From: Anaerolineae bacterium
GTDB lineage: Bacteria > Chloroflexota > Anaerolineae > Aggregatilineales > Phototrophicaceae
Reading direction: 5' to 3'
NCBI GenBank assembly: GCA_022822305.1
Contig: JAJEBY010000003.1
Coordinates: 707,651 to 771,650, forward strand
Length of the DNA stretch: 64,000 nt
Shown: positions 18,251-27,497 of the stretch, piece by piece
Position numbering within the stretch: the first letter of the stretch is position 1
Layout of the letters: each line of letters starts with the position of its first letter
Notes under the pieces: generated by a model
The model's database searches: none
What the model saw: only the letters and a program-made list of their open reading frames with translations
Told to the model about the DNA's origin: nothing
Translations under genes and position numbers: made by a program

Positions 18251-18287
18251 GCGCACAGGTCAGGATCCGTGACCCCAACCTGTACGC
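18251..18287. promoter_or_regulatory. Intercistronic stem-loop between SBP and MalF-type permease genes
   Basis: GCGCACAGGT (18251-18260) and ACCTGTACGC (18278-18287) form a 10-bp inverted repeat with one mismatch. Within it lies an alternative hairpin with 5-bp arms (GGTCA 18258-18262, TGACC 18270-18274). There is no T-run. The position matches stem-loops in the other three importer operons. Confidence 0.5.
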
Positions 18288-18329
18288 GCATTCGATGGAA
18301 AGTTCTGTGCTATTGAAGCGATCTGCGGC

Positions 18330-19634
18330 TTACGAGTATTGTTCCCGCAGCTCTACCACCTTGTCGGCCAGGCTTGTAACGGCGTCCGCCGGCGTGATAT
18401 TGCCTTGCAGCATGCGCTGAATCTCGTCGCCAACGTGGGTCTGGAATTCGCTGTACCAAGGCTGATTGCGCGCCTGAACCACATCGGAGTTGTTGGCGAA
18501 CATGTCCTTGATCTGCTCGAAATCGTAGTAAGGGCCGTAGTTGGCCTGCACGTCCGCATCATCGTAGAAATCCGGATAAGGCGCGCCCAGCGCCGCCGCC
18601 GCCGCCCAGGACTTATGCACGGAACGCTCGCCGTTGGCGTCTTTCCAGGTATAGAACTTGATCAGATCCCACGAACGATCCACATTGGGTCCATCCGACA
18701 TCTGCACGATTTCGCCCATTTGGAAAGTCTTGCCATCGGATCCCGGCATGCGATCGGCGATGCGCAGGTGGTCAACTTCCGGTCCGCCGCCCGAATTCAT
18801 CAGCTTCAAGAAATAGTGATGCAAGACGTAGAAAGCGGACGTGCCGTTCTGCATGGCGGTCATTTGCTCGCCGGGCTGATCGGTCAGCTGAGTCGGCGAC
18901 GTCATGCCGTCCTGGAACATCGCCTGCCACCACTCAAAGACATCGGCGGTTTTGGAATCGTCAGCGAAAGCGGGTTCACCTTCGGGCGAGAAGGGCGTGA
19001 TGCCTTCCGAAAGCAGATAAACCTGCAGGTATTCCTCACAGAATTCCTTGATCCAGTACGCCAGATAAGGCGCCTCGACGCCGTCCGCCTTCAGCTTCGC
19101 GCACTGGTCATACAATTCCTGCTTGGTCTGTGGCGGCGCGTCAAAGCCGGATTCGCTCAACAAGCGCTCGTTGTAATGCAGAACATGCACCGCGCTGAAG
19201 TAGGGCATGCTAATCAGCTGACCTTCGGGTGTCGTATACGATGGCACCGAACTGGGGAACATCTCGCCCAGAACCGCATCGGCATCGGGCAGGTCGTCCA
19301 TGCGGCGCGCCCATCCGGCGTTGTAGAAGCGCGTTGAGTTGTACTTGAAGTTGTAATAGACATCCATGTGCACGCCACCGAGGATCTTAGTCTGGATGCC
19401 GGTGGAATATCCCACGTTGGGAATGATGTGCAGATCGACCGGAATGCCCGATTGAGCTGTGAAATTGTCGAGATGCTCGCGAATGGTATCCGGCTGAAAA
19501 TCCCAGCCATAGAATTGCAGCGCGTCACCCTGCGCCAGGGCGCCAGCGGCCGGCAATCCAGCCAGCGCCATTGACGCCAAGCCCATGCCCGAAGTCTGCA
19601 GAAACTGCCGTCTTGATAGTCTACGCTTATTCAT
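18330..19634 (-). CDS. Sugar ABC transporter substrate-binding protein, family 1 (Tat-type signal)
   Basis: A 434-residue extracellular sugar-binding protein and first gene of the 11-kb minus-strand operon. The N-terminus shows a twin-arginine export motif (RLSRRQFLQTSGMGLASMAL) followed by an Ala-rich cleavage region (ALAQG), so it is probably folded before export. The body has the general SBP family 1 layout, including the DVYYNFKYNSTRFYNAGW segment near the ligand cleft and a C-terminal helix. The ligand is not predictable; the downstream enzymes suggest a sugar acid, deoxy-sugar or acylated compound. Confidence 0.9.
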   Translation of the reverse strand: MNKRRLSRRQFLQTSGMGLASMALAGLPAAGALAQGDALQFYGWDFQPDTIREHLDNFTAQSGIPVDLHIIPNVGYSTGIQTKILGGVHMDVYYNFKYNSTRFYNAGWARRMDDLPDADAVLGEMFPSSVPSYTTPEGQLISMPYFSAVHVLHYNERLLSESGFDAPPQTKQELYDQCAKLKADGVEAPYLAYWIKEFCEEYLQVYLLSEGITPFSPEGEPAFADDSKTADVFEWWQAMFQDGMTSPTQLTDQPGEQMTAMQNGTSAFYVLHHYFLKLMNSGGGPEVDHLRIADRMPGSDGKTFQMGEIVQMSDGPNVDRSWDLIKFYTWKDANGERSVHKSWAAAAALGAPYPDFYDDADVQANYGPYYDFEQIKDMFANNSDVVQARNQPWYSEFQTHVGDEIQRMLQGNITPADAVTSLADKVVELREQYS

Positions 19635-19971
19635 AACGCCATCTTCCCCTCAATTGTGTAATTCAATACGGAAGCGAAATCGCATCACTTTGGTCGAATC
19701 GGATTCCCCGCGCTCGGCGCAAACTTCACATTCAAATGCGAATGCCGAACTCGAGAATGTATAGATTCAAAGACCGCAAATCATGCGAAGATTACATATA
19801 ACGCATTTGAAGTCAGACTGCAAGTATCCGAAAACCGGACGCGTTTGACGATGGCGTTCGCGCGTCTTAAGATGCGTTTTCGGCTATGCTCTTGGTAGTC
19901 GAATCCGGCGGCCAGCGCAACGCGGAGACCGTTCCGTCGTTCACAGGTCGCATTCGCCGGGAGCATCTCGC
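19635..19971. other. Divergent promoter region, no gene seen
   Basis: This 337-bp AT-richer stretch separates the minus-strand sugar operon from a plus-strand methyltransferase and should hold both promoters. A ribosome-binding site (GGGGAAG) precedes the SBP start. I found no convincing -35/-10 pair, riboswitch or operator. TGTATA at 19758-19763 could be the complement of a -10 box (TATACA) for the operon. Confidence 0.35.
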
Positions 19972-20892
19972 ATGAAACCACTTGAGATCAGGAACCGCAC
20001 CCTCTGCCACGGCGACAACCTGCATTTCCTGCGCCGCATCGCCGACGAATCCGTCCACCTCATCGTCACTGATCCGCCCTTCAACAAAGATCGCGATTTC
20101 GGCGATGCCTTCAGCGATCGCTGGTCCTGGGCGCAAGACGGTCATGCCGATTGGCTCGATCATATCGGCGAGCGCTGCCCGCCCCTGCTGGCAGTCATCC
20201 ACACGGCGCGGCAGACCGCCGGTGAGGGCATGAGCGCCTATCTGTGCTGGCTGGGCATCCGCCTGCTGGAGATACATCGCCTGCTGCATCCCGAAGGCAG
20301 CCTCTACCTGCACATCGACCACAGCGCGCACGCCTATGTCAAGCTCGCGCTCGATGCCATTTTCGGCCCCGCCAACTTTCGCAACGACATCGTCTGGTTC
20401 TACAAGACCGGCGGCGTCAGCAAGCGCTGGTTCGGCCGCAAGCACGACAACATTCTCTTCTACAGCAAAACCGACCGCTACACCTTTCATCCACAGCGAG
20501 AGAAATCTTATCTCTCGCACAAATACGGCTTCTCCAATATCGCCATCGAGCGCGACGACGGCGGCTACTATCGCCAGGTCGCCATGCGCGATGTCTGGGA
20601 TATCCCCGCGCTGCGCGGCAACCAGCCGGAAGCGACCGGTTTTCCCACGCAAAAGCCGCTGGCGCTGGTCGAGCGCATCATCAAGGCATCGAGCAACCCA
20701 GGCGATATCGTGCTCGATCCCTTCTGCGGGAGCGGCACGACCGCCATCGCCGCCGAGAAGCTGAGACGTCAGTGGCTGATGATGGATCGCTGGGACGGCG
20801 CCTGCGAGCTGCTGCGCGAGCGTCTGGCGCAGGCGGGGATAGAAAACGCCAATCCATGTGTATTCCGCAACTCGGAGGCCAATAGCTCTTGA
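19972..20892 (+). CDS. Orphan beta-class DNA methyltransferase (DPPF type)
   Basis: A 306-residue SAM-dependent amino-methyltransferase. The catalytic motif DPPF is at residues 34-37 and the SAM-binding motif DPFCGSGTT at residues 249-257. That order, catalytic motif first, defines the beta class. DPPF/DPPY enzymes usually methylate adenine N6, although N4-cytosine activity cannot be excluded. The target-recognition region lies between the motifs (about 90-230). No restriction enzyme or specificity subunit is adjacent, so it is an orphan or a phage-like gene. Its stop codon abuts the convergent neighbour's stop with no bases between them. Confidence 0.88.
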   Translation: MKPLEIRNRTLCHGDNLHFLRRIADESVHLIVTDPPFNKDRDFGDAFSDRWSWAQDGHADWLDHIGERCPPLLAVIHTARQTAGEGMSAYLCWLGIRLLEIHRLLHPEGSLYLHIDHSAHAYVKLALDAIFGPANFRNDIVWFYKTGGVSKRWFGRKHDNILFYSKTDRYTFHPQREKSYLSHKYGFSNIAIERDDGGYYRQVAMRDVWDIPALRGNQPEATGFPTQKPLALVERIIKASSNPGDIVLDPFCGSGTTAIAAEKLRRQWLMMDRWDGACELLRERLAQAGIENANPCVFRNSEANSS

Positions 20893-21765
20893 CTATCCGC
20901 CGGGACAAATACTCTCGCAGGGCACGCCATCGTTATCGCCATCGCGTCGGCGACAACCGCAGTTATTCAGCTGGTAATACGCTTCTGCGCAGGATGACAT
21001 CGCGCCGCAAGTCTTGCTGCAATTGCAGCTATAAGCGGGCTGAGCCGGCGCGGCCGCTGGAACAGCCGTCGCCGGTTGGGCGGGCGCTGCCGCTGGAACA
21101 GCCGTCGCCGGTTGGGCGGGCGCGGCCGACTGCGGCGGCGCAGCGGCGGACACTTGCTGCCTGTTCGGCGCTGGCGCAGGCGCGCGCGGTGCGTCAAACG
21201 TCAGCCAGCCGGCGATAAATACTTCGCGGCCATTCTGCTCGATCAAATACCAGTCGCCGCTCTGCCCGACCGCTCGCAAGCGCGTATCAGCCGCAACCGA
21301 TCCGACCAACGCGTAATTCGTGCCGGGGCCCTCCCGCAGGTTGACCGTGCCGTGGGTGTATCGAGTCCGCGCCGCGGAAAAGCGGCTCACAGTGAATGGC
21401 GGAACGCTTGTTGCTATGGTCGTGGCTGTCGGCGGCAATGGCGTCAGTGTTGGCGGAATGGGCGTGCTTGTCGGCGGAAGCGATGTCGATGTTTCGGGAA
21501 ATGGCAACCTGGTCGACGCTATCGGCGTTGAAGTCATCAGCCGCGAAACCGGAACCGCGCTTGACTCAGCCACCCGCTCGTCAGCTGATGACACCGGTGT
21601 CGGCTCGCGGCGTTGCACAGCAGCGGCAACGGACGCTAGCCTGGAGTTCTCGGGGCTGAAAATCGTGAAGACTGCTACGCTGACAACTGCAAGTAGAATC
21701 ATTCCCAGTATGAATATGCAACCGCATCTGAGCACCGCTAAGCGCCTCCAGTAATATTTCGGCAT
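20893..21765 (-). CDS. Membrane-anchored SH3-like / Excalibur-domain protein
   Basis: A 290-residue surface protein. Its segments in order are an N-terminal transmembrane anchor (about residues 14-36), a Ser/Thr/Pro linker (STPIASTRLPFPETSTSL and a PPT-rich continuation), and a bacterial SH3-like domain (VNLREGPGTNYALVGSV). These are followed by an Ala/Pro linker made of 12-residue repeats and a C-terminal Excalibur-type calcium-binding motif (DGDNDGVPCE) in a Cys-rich setting. SH3b domains usually bind cell-wall or peptide ligands. Excalibur motifs occur in envelope proteins and nucleases, but no nuclease domain is visible here. The linker style is typical of Chloroflexota surface proteins. 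Confidence 0.8.
   Translation of the reverse strand: MPKYYWRRLAVLRCGCIFILGMILLAVVSVAVFTIFSPENSRLASVAAAVQRREPTPVSSADERVAESSAVPVSRLMTSTPIASTRLPFPETSTSLPPTSTPIPPTLTPLPPTATTIATSVPPFTVSRFSAARTRYTHGTVNLREGPGTNYALVGSVAADTRLRAVGQSGDWYLIEQNGREVFIAGWLTFDAPRAPAPAPNRQQVSAAAPPQSAAPAQPATAVPAAAPAQPATAVPAAAPAQPAYSCNCSKTCGAMSSCAEAYYQLNNCGCRRRDGDNDGVPCESICPGG
21054..21125. repeat. 36-bp tandem repeat inside the SH3/Excalibur gene
   Basis: Two 36-bp units (21054-21089 and 21090-21125) share 33 identical leading bases and encode the Ala/Pro linker unit AAPAQPATAVPA. Such in-frame repeats can change copy number and thus linker length. Confidence 0.75.
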
Positions 21766-21888
21766 ATTGCGTAGCAGCCAAAGATGCTATCACAGGACTC
21801 GCGCGCGCACGGTTTGAATTTCGTCCGAGTTTCCAGACAATCCAAATGTTTTGGTTTTTCCAACCTTTCATACGGATGCCACAAGTTT

Positions 21889-21907
21889 GTCGTCGAGAGG
21901 CGACGAC
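21889..21907. other. Short hairpin upstream of the spondin-like gene
   Basis: A perfect 7-bp stem (GTCGTCG and CGACGAC) with a 5-nt loop sits in the 302-bp spacer between divergent genes. No T-run follows. Its role is unknown. The rest of the spacer shows no ORF I would support. Confidence 0.35.
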
Positions 21908-21942
21908 TCAGTTACCAAGTTCTTCCGGGCGCGGAGCATGCC

Positions 21943-21970
21943 TGGACAGTCGAAGCGGAAACGCTGTAAT
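21943..21970 (+). promoter_or_regulatory. Putative promoter of the spondin-like gene
   Basis: TGGACA (21943-21948) and TGTAAT (21965-21970) are separated by 16 nt, about 100 bp upstream of ATG 22068. The gene has a clear AAGGAG ribosome-binding site. Confidence 0.35.
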
Positions 21971-22067
21971 CTGTCGGTAATGTCGCCTTAATCCAGCTGC
22001 AATATCGACTGCTTATCTTTAGATTGCGGCGGATGCCGGCCTAATCATTCGATCAAGGAGTCTCAAC

Positions 22068-23420
22068 ATGCGCAAAACTGCACTGCTCGCGTTCGCGCTG
22101 CTGCTTTTGGTCAGCGGCGGCGCCCTGGCGGATCACCACGATACCGTCTCCTTCACCGTCACCATCGACAACATTTCCGGTGTCGGCTTGTTCAAAAACG
22201 CCGGCGTACAAGCCGTGCCCGTCGGCGGCGATGGCGCTGGCCCGGCCTTGCCCTGCGGCGCTTACGAATTCACCATTCAGACCCAACCGGGCGATACCTT
22301 GACCTTCGCCACCATGCTGGCGCAATCCAACGACCTGTTCTTCGCGCCCGACGAACATGGCATCTCCCTGTATGATGCCGAGGGCAATCCCGTCAGCGGC
22401 GATGTCAGCGACCAGGTCGATCTCTGGGATGCCGGTACCGAGGTCAATCAACCCATCGGAGAGGGCGATCAGCAGGCGCCGCGCCAAGCTGGACCCAATA
22501 CCGGCGACGCCGAGATGGCCGCCGTGCGCTTGGTCAGCGATCTCGATGATGGTTTGGCTTATCCGGCCGCGGAAGACATTGTGGCAGTCACGCTAACCGC
22601 GGGCGACATGGGCGAATTCACCCTGCGCATCGAGAATGTCTCCGGCGACTCAAACTTCCCCACTCCCATCACGCCGATATTCTGGGTCGTGGAAGCGCGC
22701 GACGCCGCCGCCATAGACGACATGGGCATGAAATACGGCGCGCTTTTCACCCCCGCCTACGAGATTTATGGCAATGGCCTGGAGCATCTGGCGGAAGACG
22801 GCGATACCTCGGCCTTGGTCAGCTTCTACGGCATCAACGGCTTCGCGACGCCGCTGGCGCCGGTAGTCTGGGCCGTGCACGATGACACCATGGGGGCAGG
22901 CGTCTTCTTCACCAGCGGCGAGGCCGACCGTGGCGAAGGTCTGGAAGCGCTGGCCGAAGACGGCGACCCGTCCGTACTGGCGGCATCGCTGGGCGATACC
23001 AATCACGGCGTGCAAGCTGTGCCTGACGGCGCTGACGGTCACGGACCCGCCTTCCCCGGCGATAGCTACAGCTTCAGCTTTGATGCGGCCCCCGGCCAAT
23101 ATCTGTCCTTCGCCACCATGTTCGTGCAGTCCAACGATCTCTTCTTCGGACCGGACGAAGCGGGCGTCGCGCTCTTTGACGGCATGGGTTATCCCATTGA
23201 AGGCGATGTCACCGGCTGGATCGACCTGTGGGATGCCGGTACCGAGGTCAATCAAGAACCCGGCATCGGCGACGATCAAGCGCCGCGGCAAGCCGGGCCA
23301 AACACCGGCGCTGATGAGATGGGCGTCGTGCAGTTGGTCGCGGATAGCGGCGATGGCTTCAGCTATCCGCGAACGGTGGTGCTCATCCGCGTCACGGTCG
23401 CCATCAACGCGGCGGGATAG
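22068..23420 (+). CDS. Secreted spondin-domain-like protein with duplicated domain
   Basis: A 450-residue secreted protein with a signal peptide (residues 1-21, ending GGALA). The body is an internal duplication: ATMLAQSNDLFFAPDE (residues 81-96) and, about 270 residues later, ATMFVQSNDLFFGPDE. Each is followed by a DLWDAGTEVNQ segment and a RQAGPNTG segment. Between them the pattern TPLAPVVWAVHDD and GEGLEALAEDGDPSVL matches bacterial spondin-N-like proteins, which are thought to mediate extracellular adhesion. A strong ribosome-binding site (AAGGAG) precedes the start. It is monocistronic, ending at a hairpin before a convergent gene. The surface-adhesion role is inferred from the family only. 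Confidence 0.8.
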   Translation: MRKTALLAFALLLLVSGGALADHHDTVSFTVTIDNISGVGLFKNAGVQAVPVGGDGAGPALPCGAYEFTIQTQPGDTLTFATMLAQSNDLFFAPDEHGISLYDAEGNPVSGDVSDQVDLWDAGTEVNQPIGEGDQQAPRQAGPNTGDAEMAAVRLVSDLDDGLAYPAAEDIVAVTLTAGDMGEFTLRIENVSGDSNFPTPITPIFWVVEARDAAAIDDMGMKYGALFTPAYEIYGNGLEHLAEDGDTSALVSFYGINGFATPLAPVVWAVHDDTMGAGVFFTSGEADRGEGLEALAEDGDPSVLAASLGDTNHGVQAVPDGADGHGPAFPGDSYSFSFDAAPGQYLSFATMFVQSNDLFFGPDEAGVALFDGMGYPIEGDVTGWIDLWDAGTEVNQEPGIGDDQAPRQAGPNTGADEMGVVQLVADSGDGFSYPRTVVLIRVTVAINAAG

Positions 23421-23435
23421 GCAAGTCTAAATCAA

Positions 23436-23496
23436 GTCGGAGCCACCGAGCTCCGACGACAGCTTATGAGCGGGCGATCCGATGGGTCGCCTGCTC
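23436..23496. terminator. Hairpin pair between convergent genes
   Basis: A perfect 7-bp hairpin (GTCGGAG 23436-23442 and CTCCGAC 23451-23457) is followed by a 10-bp, one-mismatch hairpin (23468-23477 and 23487-23496). The second contains the GGGCGA..TCGCC core of the dispersed palindrome family. They lie between two converging stops. No U-tract follows, so termination is likely but unproven. Confidence 0.5.
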
Positions 23497-23501
23497 GCAT
23501 T

Positions 23502-24650
23502 TCAATCATCGGCCAGCGGAAAATCCACCCAACGCCGTTCCCGATGCGATATCTCAACCGCGTTGATGATCTCCTGCACTTGGGCGTTCTGGGCAAAGTT
23601 GCCTTGATTCTCGCCGCTATCGTTGACAATCTCGTCCAGGAAGTTGTGCACAAGATTGGCGTAGAACATCGCCGGCCAAGGCTCGCCGGGCGTATAGCCG
23701 GGCGGAAAGTAGCTGGGCGGAATATCGACTTTGACATATTCAACTTCATCGGCATCGGGGCTGGTTGATTGGCGCAGCGTTTCCTGGTTTTCGAGTTCAG
23801 CGCCCAGCCGACACAGCAGCGCGCCTTCGGATCCATATACCCGCGCTTCCACGCCCGGATAACTGTTGACAGTCACGTAGCTGGTTTGAATCGTGCAGAA
23901 GCCGCCCTTGCTGTATTCGCCGATATAAACATCGCCGTCATCGATATTGGTGCGAATGAATTCTCCGCTCGGCATGGTGCGGTAGGGCACAAAGTTATAC
24001 AGCAGACCGACCAGACTCTTCAGCGGGCTGTCCATGAACCACAAGCTGATATCGATAATCGGCGCGCCGTAACCCTCCACCGACGAGACTTTGATCTCTT
24101 GCGAGCCCGTCTCCACGATCATGTCTTCTTTGGTGACCGGCTCAGTCGGACTGATGAACTGCGAATTCTGCTCGTAGCCATTAAAAATCCAGGGCTGACC
24201 GACCGCTCCATCGGCGATCAAATCGCGCATGTATTGGATGGATGGCGCATAGCGAAAAGTCATGCCCACCTTGGTCTTCAGACCCTTGGAAACGGCGAGC
24301 TCGTGGGCGCGCCAGGTATTGCGATAATCATGCGCGACCGGCTTTTCGCACAAGCAATGCTTGCCCGCTTCCAGCGCGGCGAAGGCCAGCGGTTCGTGAT
24401 TGTTCTTGTCACTGAGGTCGCCGCGCGTGCAAACATCAATCACATCAATATCATCGCGGCTCAGCATCTGCTGATAATCGGTATAGACGCTTTCGATATC
24501 GAAGCGCGCGGCGGCATCTCGCGCCAGATCTTCATTCAAGTCGCAGACCGCCACCAAGTCACAAAGCGGCGATCGCTGGAATCCGGGCAAGTGCGCGCTC
24601 CTCGACCAGCGGCCGGCGCCGATCACTCCAACTCGTAATTTGTCAGGCAT
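23502..24650 (-). CDS. Gfo/Idh/MocA-family oxidoreductase
   Basis: A 382-residue NAD(P)-dependent dehydrogenase. The N-terminus is GVIGAGRWSRSAHLPGF, and the CLCEKPVAHDYRNTW segment with the conserved lysine lies near residue 100. The C-terminal domain is longer than in the two operon copies at 11-15 kb. It follows, on the same strand and after 89 nt, an aspartoacylase-like gene, so the two may be co-transcribed. A role in sugar or cyclitol oxidation is expected from the family; the substrate is unknown. Confidence 0.88.
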   Translation of the reverse strand: MPDKLRVGVIGAGRWSRSAHLPGFQRSPLCDLVAVCDLNEDLARDAAARFDIESVYTDYQQMLSRDDIDVIDVCTRGDLSDKNNHEPLAFAALEAGKHCLCEKPVAHDYRNTWRAHELAVSKGLKTKVGMTFRYAPSIQYMRDLIADGAVGQPWIFNGYEQNSQFISPTEPVTKEDMIVETGSQEIKVSSVEGYGAPIIDISLWFMDSPLKSLVGLLYNFVPYRTMPSGEFIRTNIDDGDVYIGEYSKGGFCTIQTSYVTVNSYPGVEARVYGSEGALLCRLGAELENQETLRQSTSPDADEVEYVKVDIPPSYFPPGYTPGEPWPAMFYANLVHNFLDEIVNDSGENQGNFAQNAQVQEIINAVEISHRERRWVDFPLADD

Positions 24651-24739
24651 GGCAAATGCTCCCTCTAGGAACTCATGGATCGCTCATTCGAGCGGCGGAC
24701 AACTTGCGATTCAAAACTGCGGCAATTCGCGCCGGCCGT

Positions 24740-25672
24740 TTATACCGGCTGGGAAATAACATAGGTCATCGCGCCCGCTTCGAGCTGCGCGACGAATGGC
24801 CGCAGCAGCAAAAGCGCCGTTTGCTCAAATGGAGCGCGGAATTCTTCAATCACAGCGAAGGTGGCGGGATGCAGCATCCGCCCCAGCAGCGTCCCCTTCG
24901 GCACGAGCGTTCCGATATGCGAGGCGTCCAGCACGGGCACGAAAATGCCGCCGCTGCCGGGACGCAAAACATCCGTGCCGCTCACCGCGAGCGGCGGGTC
25001 AATCGGGGGCGGCGCCTTGCGTTCGTCGACAATCCCAACCTTGCAAAGGGCGCGCAGCAATCCATCCGCGATCTTGTCGGCGCCAGCCCCTTCAAATTGA
25101 CTGCGCCCGCCCAACTCGACAGCGGCGACGGTTCTCCCCAAGGACTTGGCATAACCCGCCAAACTGTCGGCATCAGCTTCTCGTTTGACGATGAACGAGG
25201 CCGGAAAAGCCAGCGAGAGTTCCCTCCCGCCTTCCATCTCGAAGACAAAATCATTGACGCACCAACTGCCCCCGCCGTGCAAATCGATCACGTAGTCGAT
25301 GCCTTGCAGGCCTTCGGTCGCCAGAACATGCGCGGCGCGCTCGGAATACGATCCCCGAGCGTTGCCCGGGAAAACCCGATTCATATCGAGTTGGTCAACG
25401 GGCGCGTTGCGCTTGTCGACCTGCATGGCCAAGGGATTGGTCATCGGCACGACGCGGATGAATCCATGGACATCGTCCGCCTCGACGCGCTCCAGCATTT
25501 TGCGGATCGCCCAGCCGCCCCAGGGACCTTCGTCGCCGTGCAAACCGGCGGTGATGAGCATGCCGGGTTCTCCGCCGCCGAATTCGCCCAGTAGCAACTC
25601 GCTGGTTCCAAATGCGGATGTGACGCCGATCGGGAATCCGCGCCATCGCATCTTGTCAAAAACTCCCGCCAT
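24740..25672 (-). CDS. Succinylglutamate desuccinylase / aspartoacylase-family zinc hydrolase
   Basis: A 310-residue zinc-dependent deacylase of the M14-like AstE/AspA family. The zinc ligands are visible in AGLHGDEG and VIDLHGGG, and the substrate-binding MNRVFPGN segment is conserved. The C-terminal beta domain (VPVLDASHIGTLVPKGTLLG) is typical. Family members remove acyl groups from N-acyl amino acids. I use ATG 25672, preceded by GGAGAGG; an in-frame TTG four codons earlier is less likely. With the D-aminoacylase at 9.8 kb, this is the second probable N-acyl-amino-acid hydrolase in the window. Confidence 0.85.
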   Translation of the reverse strand: MAGVFDKMRWRGFPIGVTSAFGTSELLLGEFGGGEPGMLITAGLHGDEGPWGGWAIRKMLERVEADDVHGFIRVVPMTNPLAMQVDKRNAPVDQLDMNRVFPGNARGSYSERAAHVLATEGLQGIDYVIDLHGGGSWCVNDFVFEMEGGRELSLAFPASFIVKREADADSLAGYAKSLGRTVAAVELGGRSQFEGAGADKIADGLLRALCKVGIVDERKAPPPIDPPLAVSGTDVLRPGSGGIFVPVLDASHIGTLVPKGTLLGRMLHPATFAVIEEFRAPFEQTALLLLRPFVAQLEAGAMTYVISQPV

Positions 25673-25860
25673 TCGCCTCTCCAATCCGTCTCATTTGACA
25701 TTCAAGGCGCGGTAAGTTAATCTCGGTCAGTCAACAGATTGCTGATAAGCGCCTGAACTCCTGCGGATTCTAACGATTTCCTGCGGGCATTGTCAATAAT
25801 TCACCGCGCTCACGCTCTTGCCCGTTGACCTTCCAATAAGTAGTTGAAGAGGAGTTTTTC

Positions 25861-27468
25861 ATGAGCAAGCGATTACTTGTAAGGTTCGTATCTCTATTTG
25901 TGGTCACTACCATGCTGCTGGCGTCGCTGGCCGGAGCGGTGGTGGCGCAAGACGAAGTGGTGCTGACATTTGGCATCAGCCGCCGGGTGGATACCCTCGA
26001 TAATACCGCGACCGCCTTTTCCAGCGTAGAAGTCATCGTCGGTCACGTCTTTGATACCTTGGTCAAACAGAATCCGCTCGGCTCGTTCCATCCGGCTTTG
26101 GCGACCAGTTGGTCGGTCAACGATGACGCGACCGAATACGTCTTCGAATTGCGCGATGACGTGACCTTCCATGATGGAACGCCATTTAATGCCGAAGCGG
26201 TCAAATATACCTTTGATCGCATCGTGCATCCCGACACCAAGTCCCAAATGGGTTTCAGCTTCATCGGACCATACCAGGAATCAGAAGTGATTGATGACCA
26301 CACCATTGCGGTGCGGTTCCGCGCGCCCAACGCCGCCTTCCTGGATGGCCTTTCCCATCCGCAGCTTGGCCCGGTCTCTCCCACGGCTGTCGAAGCCCTG
26401 GGCGCGGATTGGGGCTTTTCCGGCATTGTCGGCGCCGGTCCCTTCATGTTCGAGTCCTACACGCCCGATACTGAAGTAGTCCTGGTCAAGAACCCCGATT
26501 ACAACTGGGGCGATGAGGCCGTATTTGGCATCACCGGACCGACAGCGCTCGACCGGCTGATCTTCAAGATTCTGACCGATCCCGGCACGCGCCTGGCGGC
26601 GCTGGAAAGTGGCGAAGTCGATATGATCGACAATCTGCCCGGGCTTGATGTCGCGCGCCTGCAAGAAGATCCGAGCTTCGTCGTCAGCATCTACGACCAG
26701 GCCGGCCACGGCTATTCCTTGATGTTCAACCACCAGAATTCGCCAACGGATGAACTGGCCGTGCGCAAGGCGATCGCCATGTCGGTTGATCTCGAGATCA
26801 TGCAAGACATCGTCTATGACGGGCTGGGATACAAACCCTGCAGCGCGCTGACGGCGTCGATGGTTGGCTGGACGGATATCTTCTGCCACGTCAATCCTTA
26901 TGATCCGGAAGCGGCCGGCGCCTTGCTGGATGAAGCGGGCTGGGTCATGAACGACGAAACCGGCATCCGCGAACGCGATGGCGTCCCCTTGGTCGTGCGG
27001 CACTTCGGCGCCGATCGTCCACTGGGCAACGCGACCGCGCAATTCCTGCGGGAAGACCTGGGCAACGTCGGCATCGATTTCGAGCTCAACATCTCGGATT
27101 TCTCGGCCTATATCACCAACGTCGTCGCTGGCTTGCATAATACGCAGCAATGGTGGGATACGCAGACCGATCCCGATGGCGTCTTCCGCACCCTCTTCCA
27201 TTCGTCCAACGCCGGTGGCGGCTCCAACCGCAACAACTACATCAGCGAGACGATGGACAACATGATTGACGCGGCCGTCGGCATCAGCGATCAGGCGGCG
27301 CGCATCGCGGCTTATGCCGACATCCAACAGATCCTGGCCGACGAAGTGGTCATGATGTACCTGAACGATCCAGTGGTCACCTACGCCGCTATTCCCGCGG
27401 TCCAGAATGTGACGATCCTGGGTGGCGGATTCGTTCCCGACTTCTATTCGGCAACCATGGACGGATAG
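25861..27468 (+). CDS. ABC transporter substrate-binding protein, family 5
   Basis: A 535-residue secreted binding protein of the DppA/OppA class. The signal peptide covers about residues 1-29 (LFVVTTMLLASLAGAVVAQ) and the ribosome-binding site is AGAGGAG. Family patterns include LATSWSVNDDATEYVFELRD, VTFHDGTPFNAEAVKYTFDR and VRKAIAMSVDLEIMQDIVY. It starts a plus-strand importer operon with DppB- and DppC-type permeases. No ATPases follow, so they must come from elsewhere in the genome. The ligand may be a peptide, opine or oligosaccharide. Confidence 0.93.
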   Translation: MSKRLLVRFVSLFVVTTMLLASLAGAVVAQDEVVLTFGISRRVDTLDNTATAFSSVEVIVGHVFDTLVKQNPLGSFHPALATSWSVNDDATEYVFELRDDVTFHDGTPFNAEAVKYTFDRIVHPDTKSQMGFSFIGPYQESEVIDDHTIAVRFRAPNAAFLDGLSHPQLGPVSPTAVEALGADWGFSGIVGAGPFMFESYTPDTEVVLVKNPDYNWGDEAVFGITGPTALDRLIFKILTDPGTRLAALESGEVDMIDNLPGLDVARLQEDPSFVVSIYDQAGHGYSLMFNHQNSPTDELAVRKAIAMSVDLEIMQDIVYDGLGYKPCSALTASMVGWTDIFCHVNPYDPEAAGALLDEAGWVMNDETGIRERDGVPLVVRHFGADRPLGNATAQFLREDLGNVGIDFELNISDFSAYITNVVAGLHNTQQWWDTQTDPDGVFRTLFHSSNAGGGSNRNNYISETMDNMIDAAVGISDQAARIAAYADIQQILADEVVMMYLNDPVVTYAAIPAVQNVTILGGGFVPDFYSATMDG

Positions 27469-27497
27469 CCTAAACGCAGACTCCGTCAATCCATACC

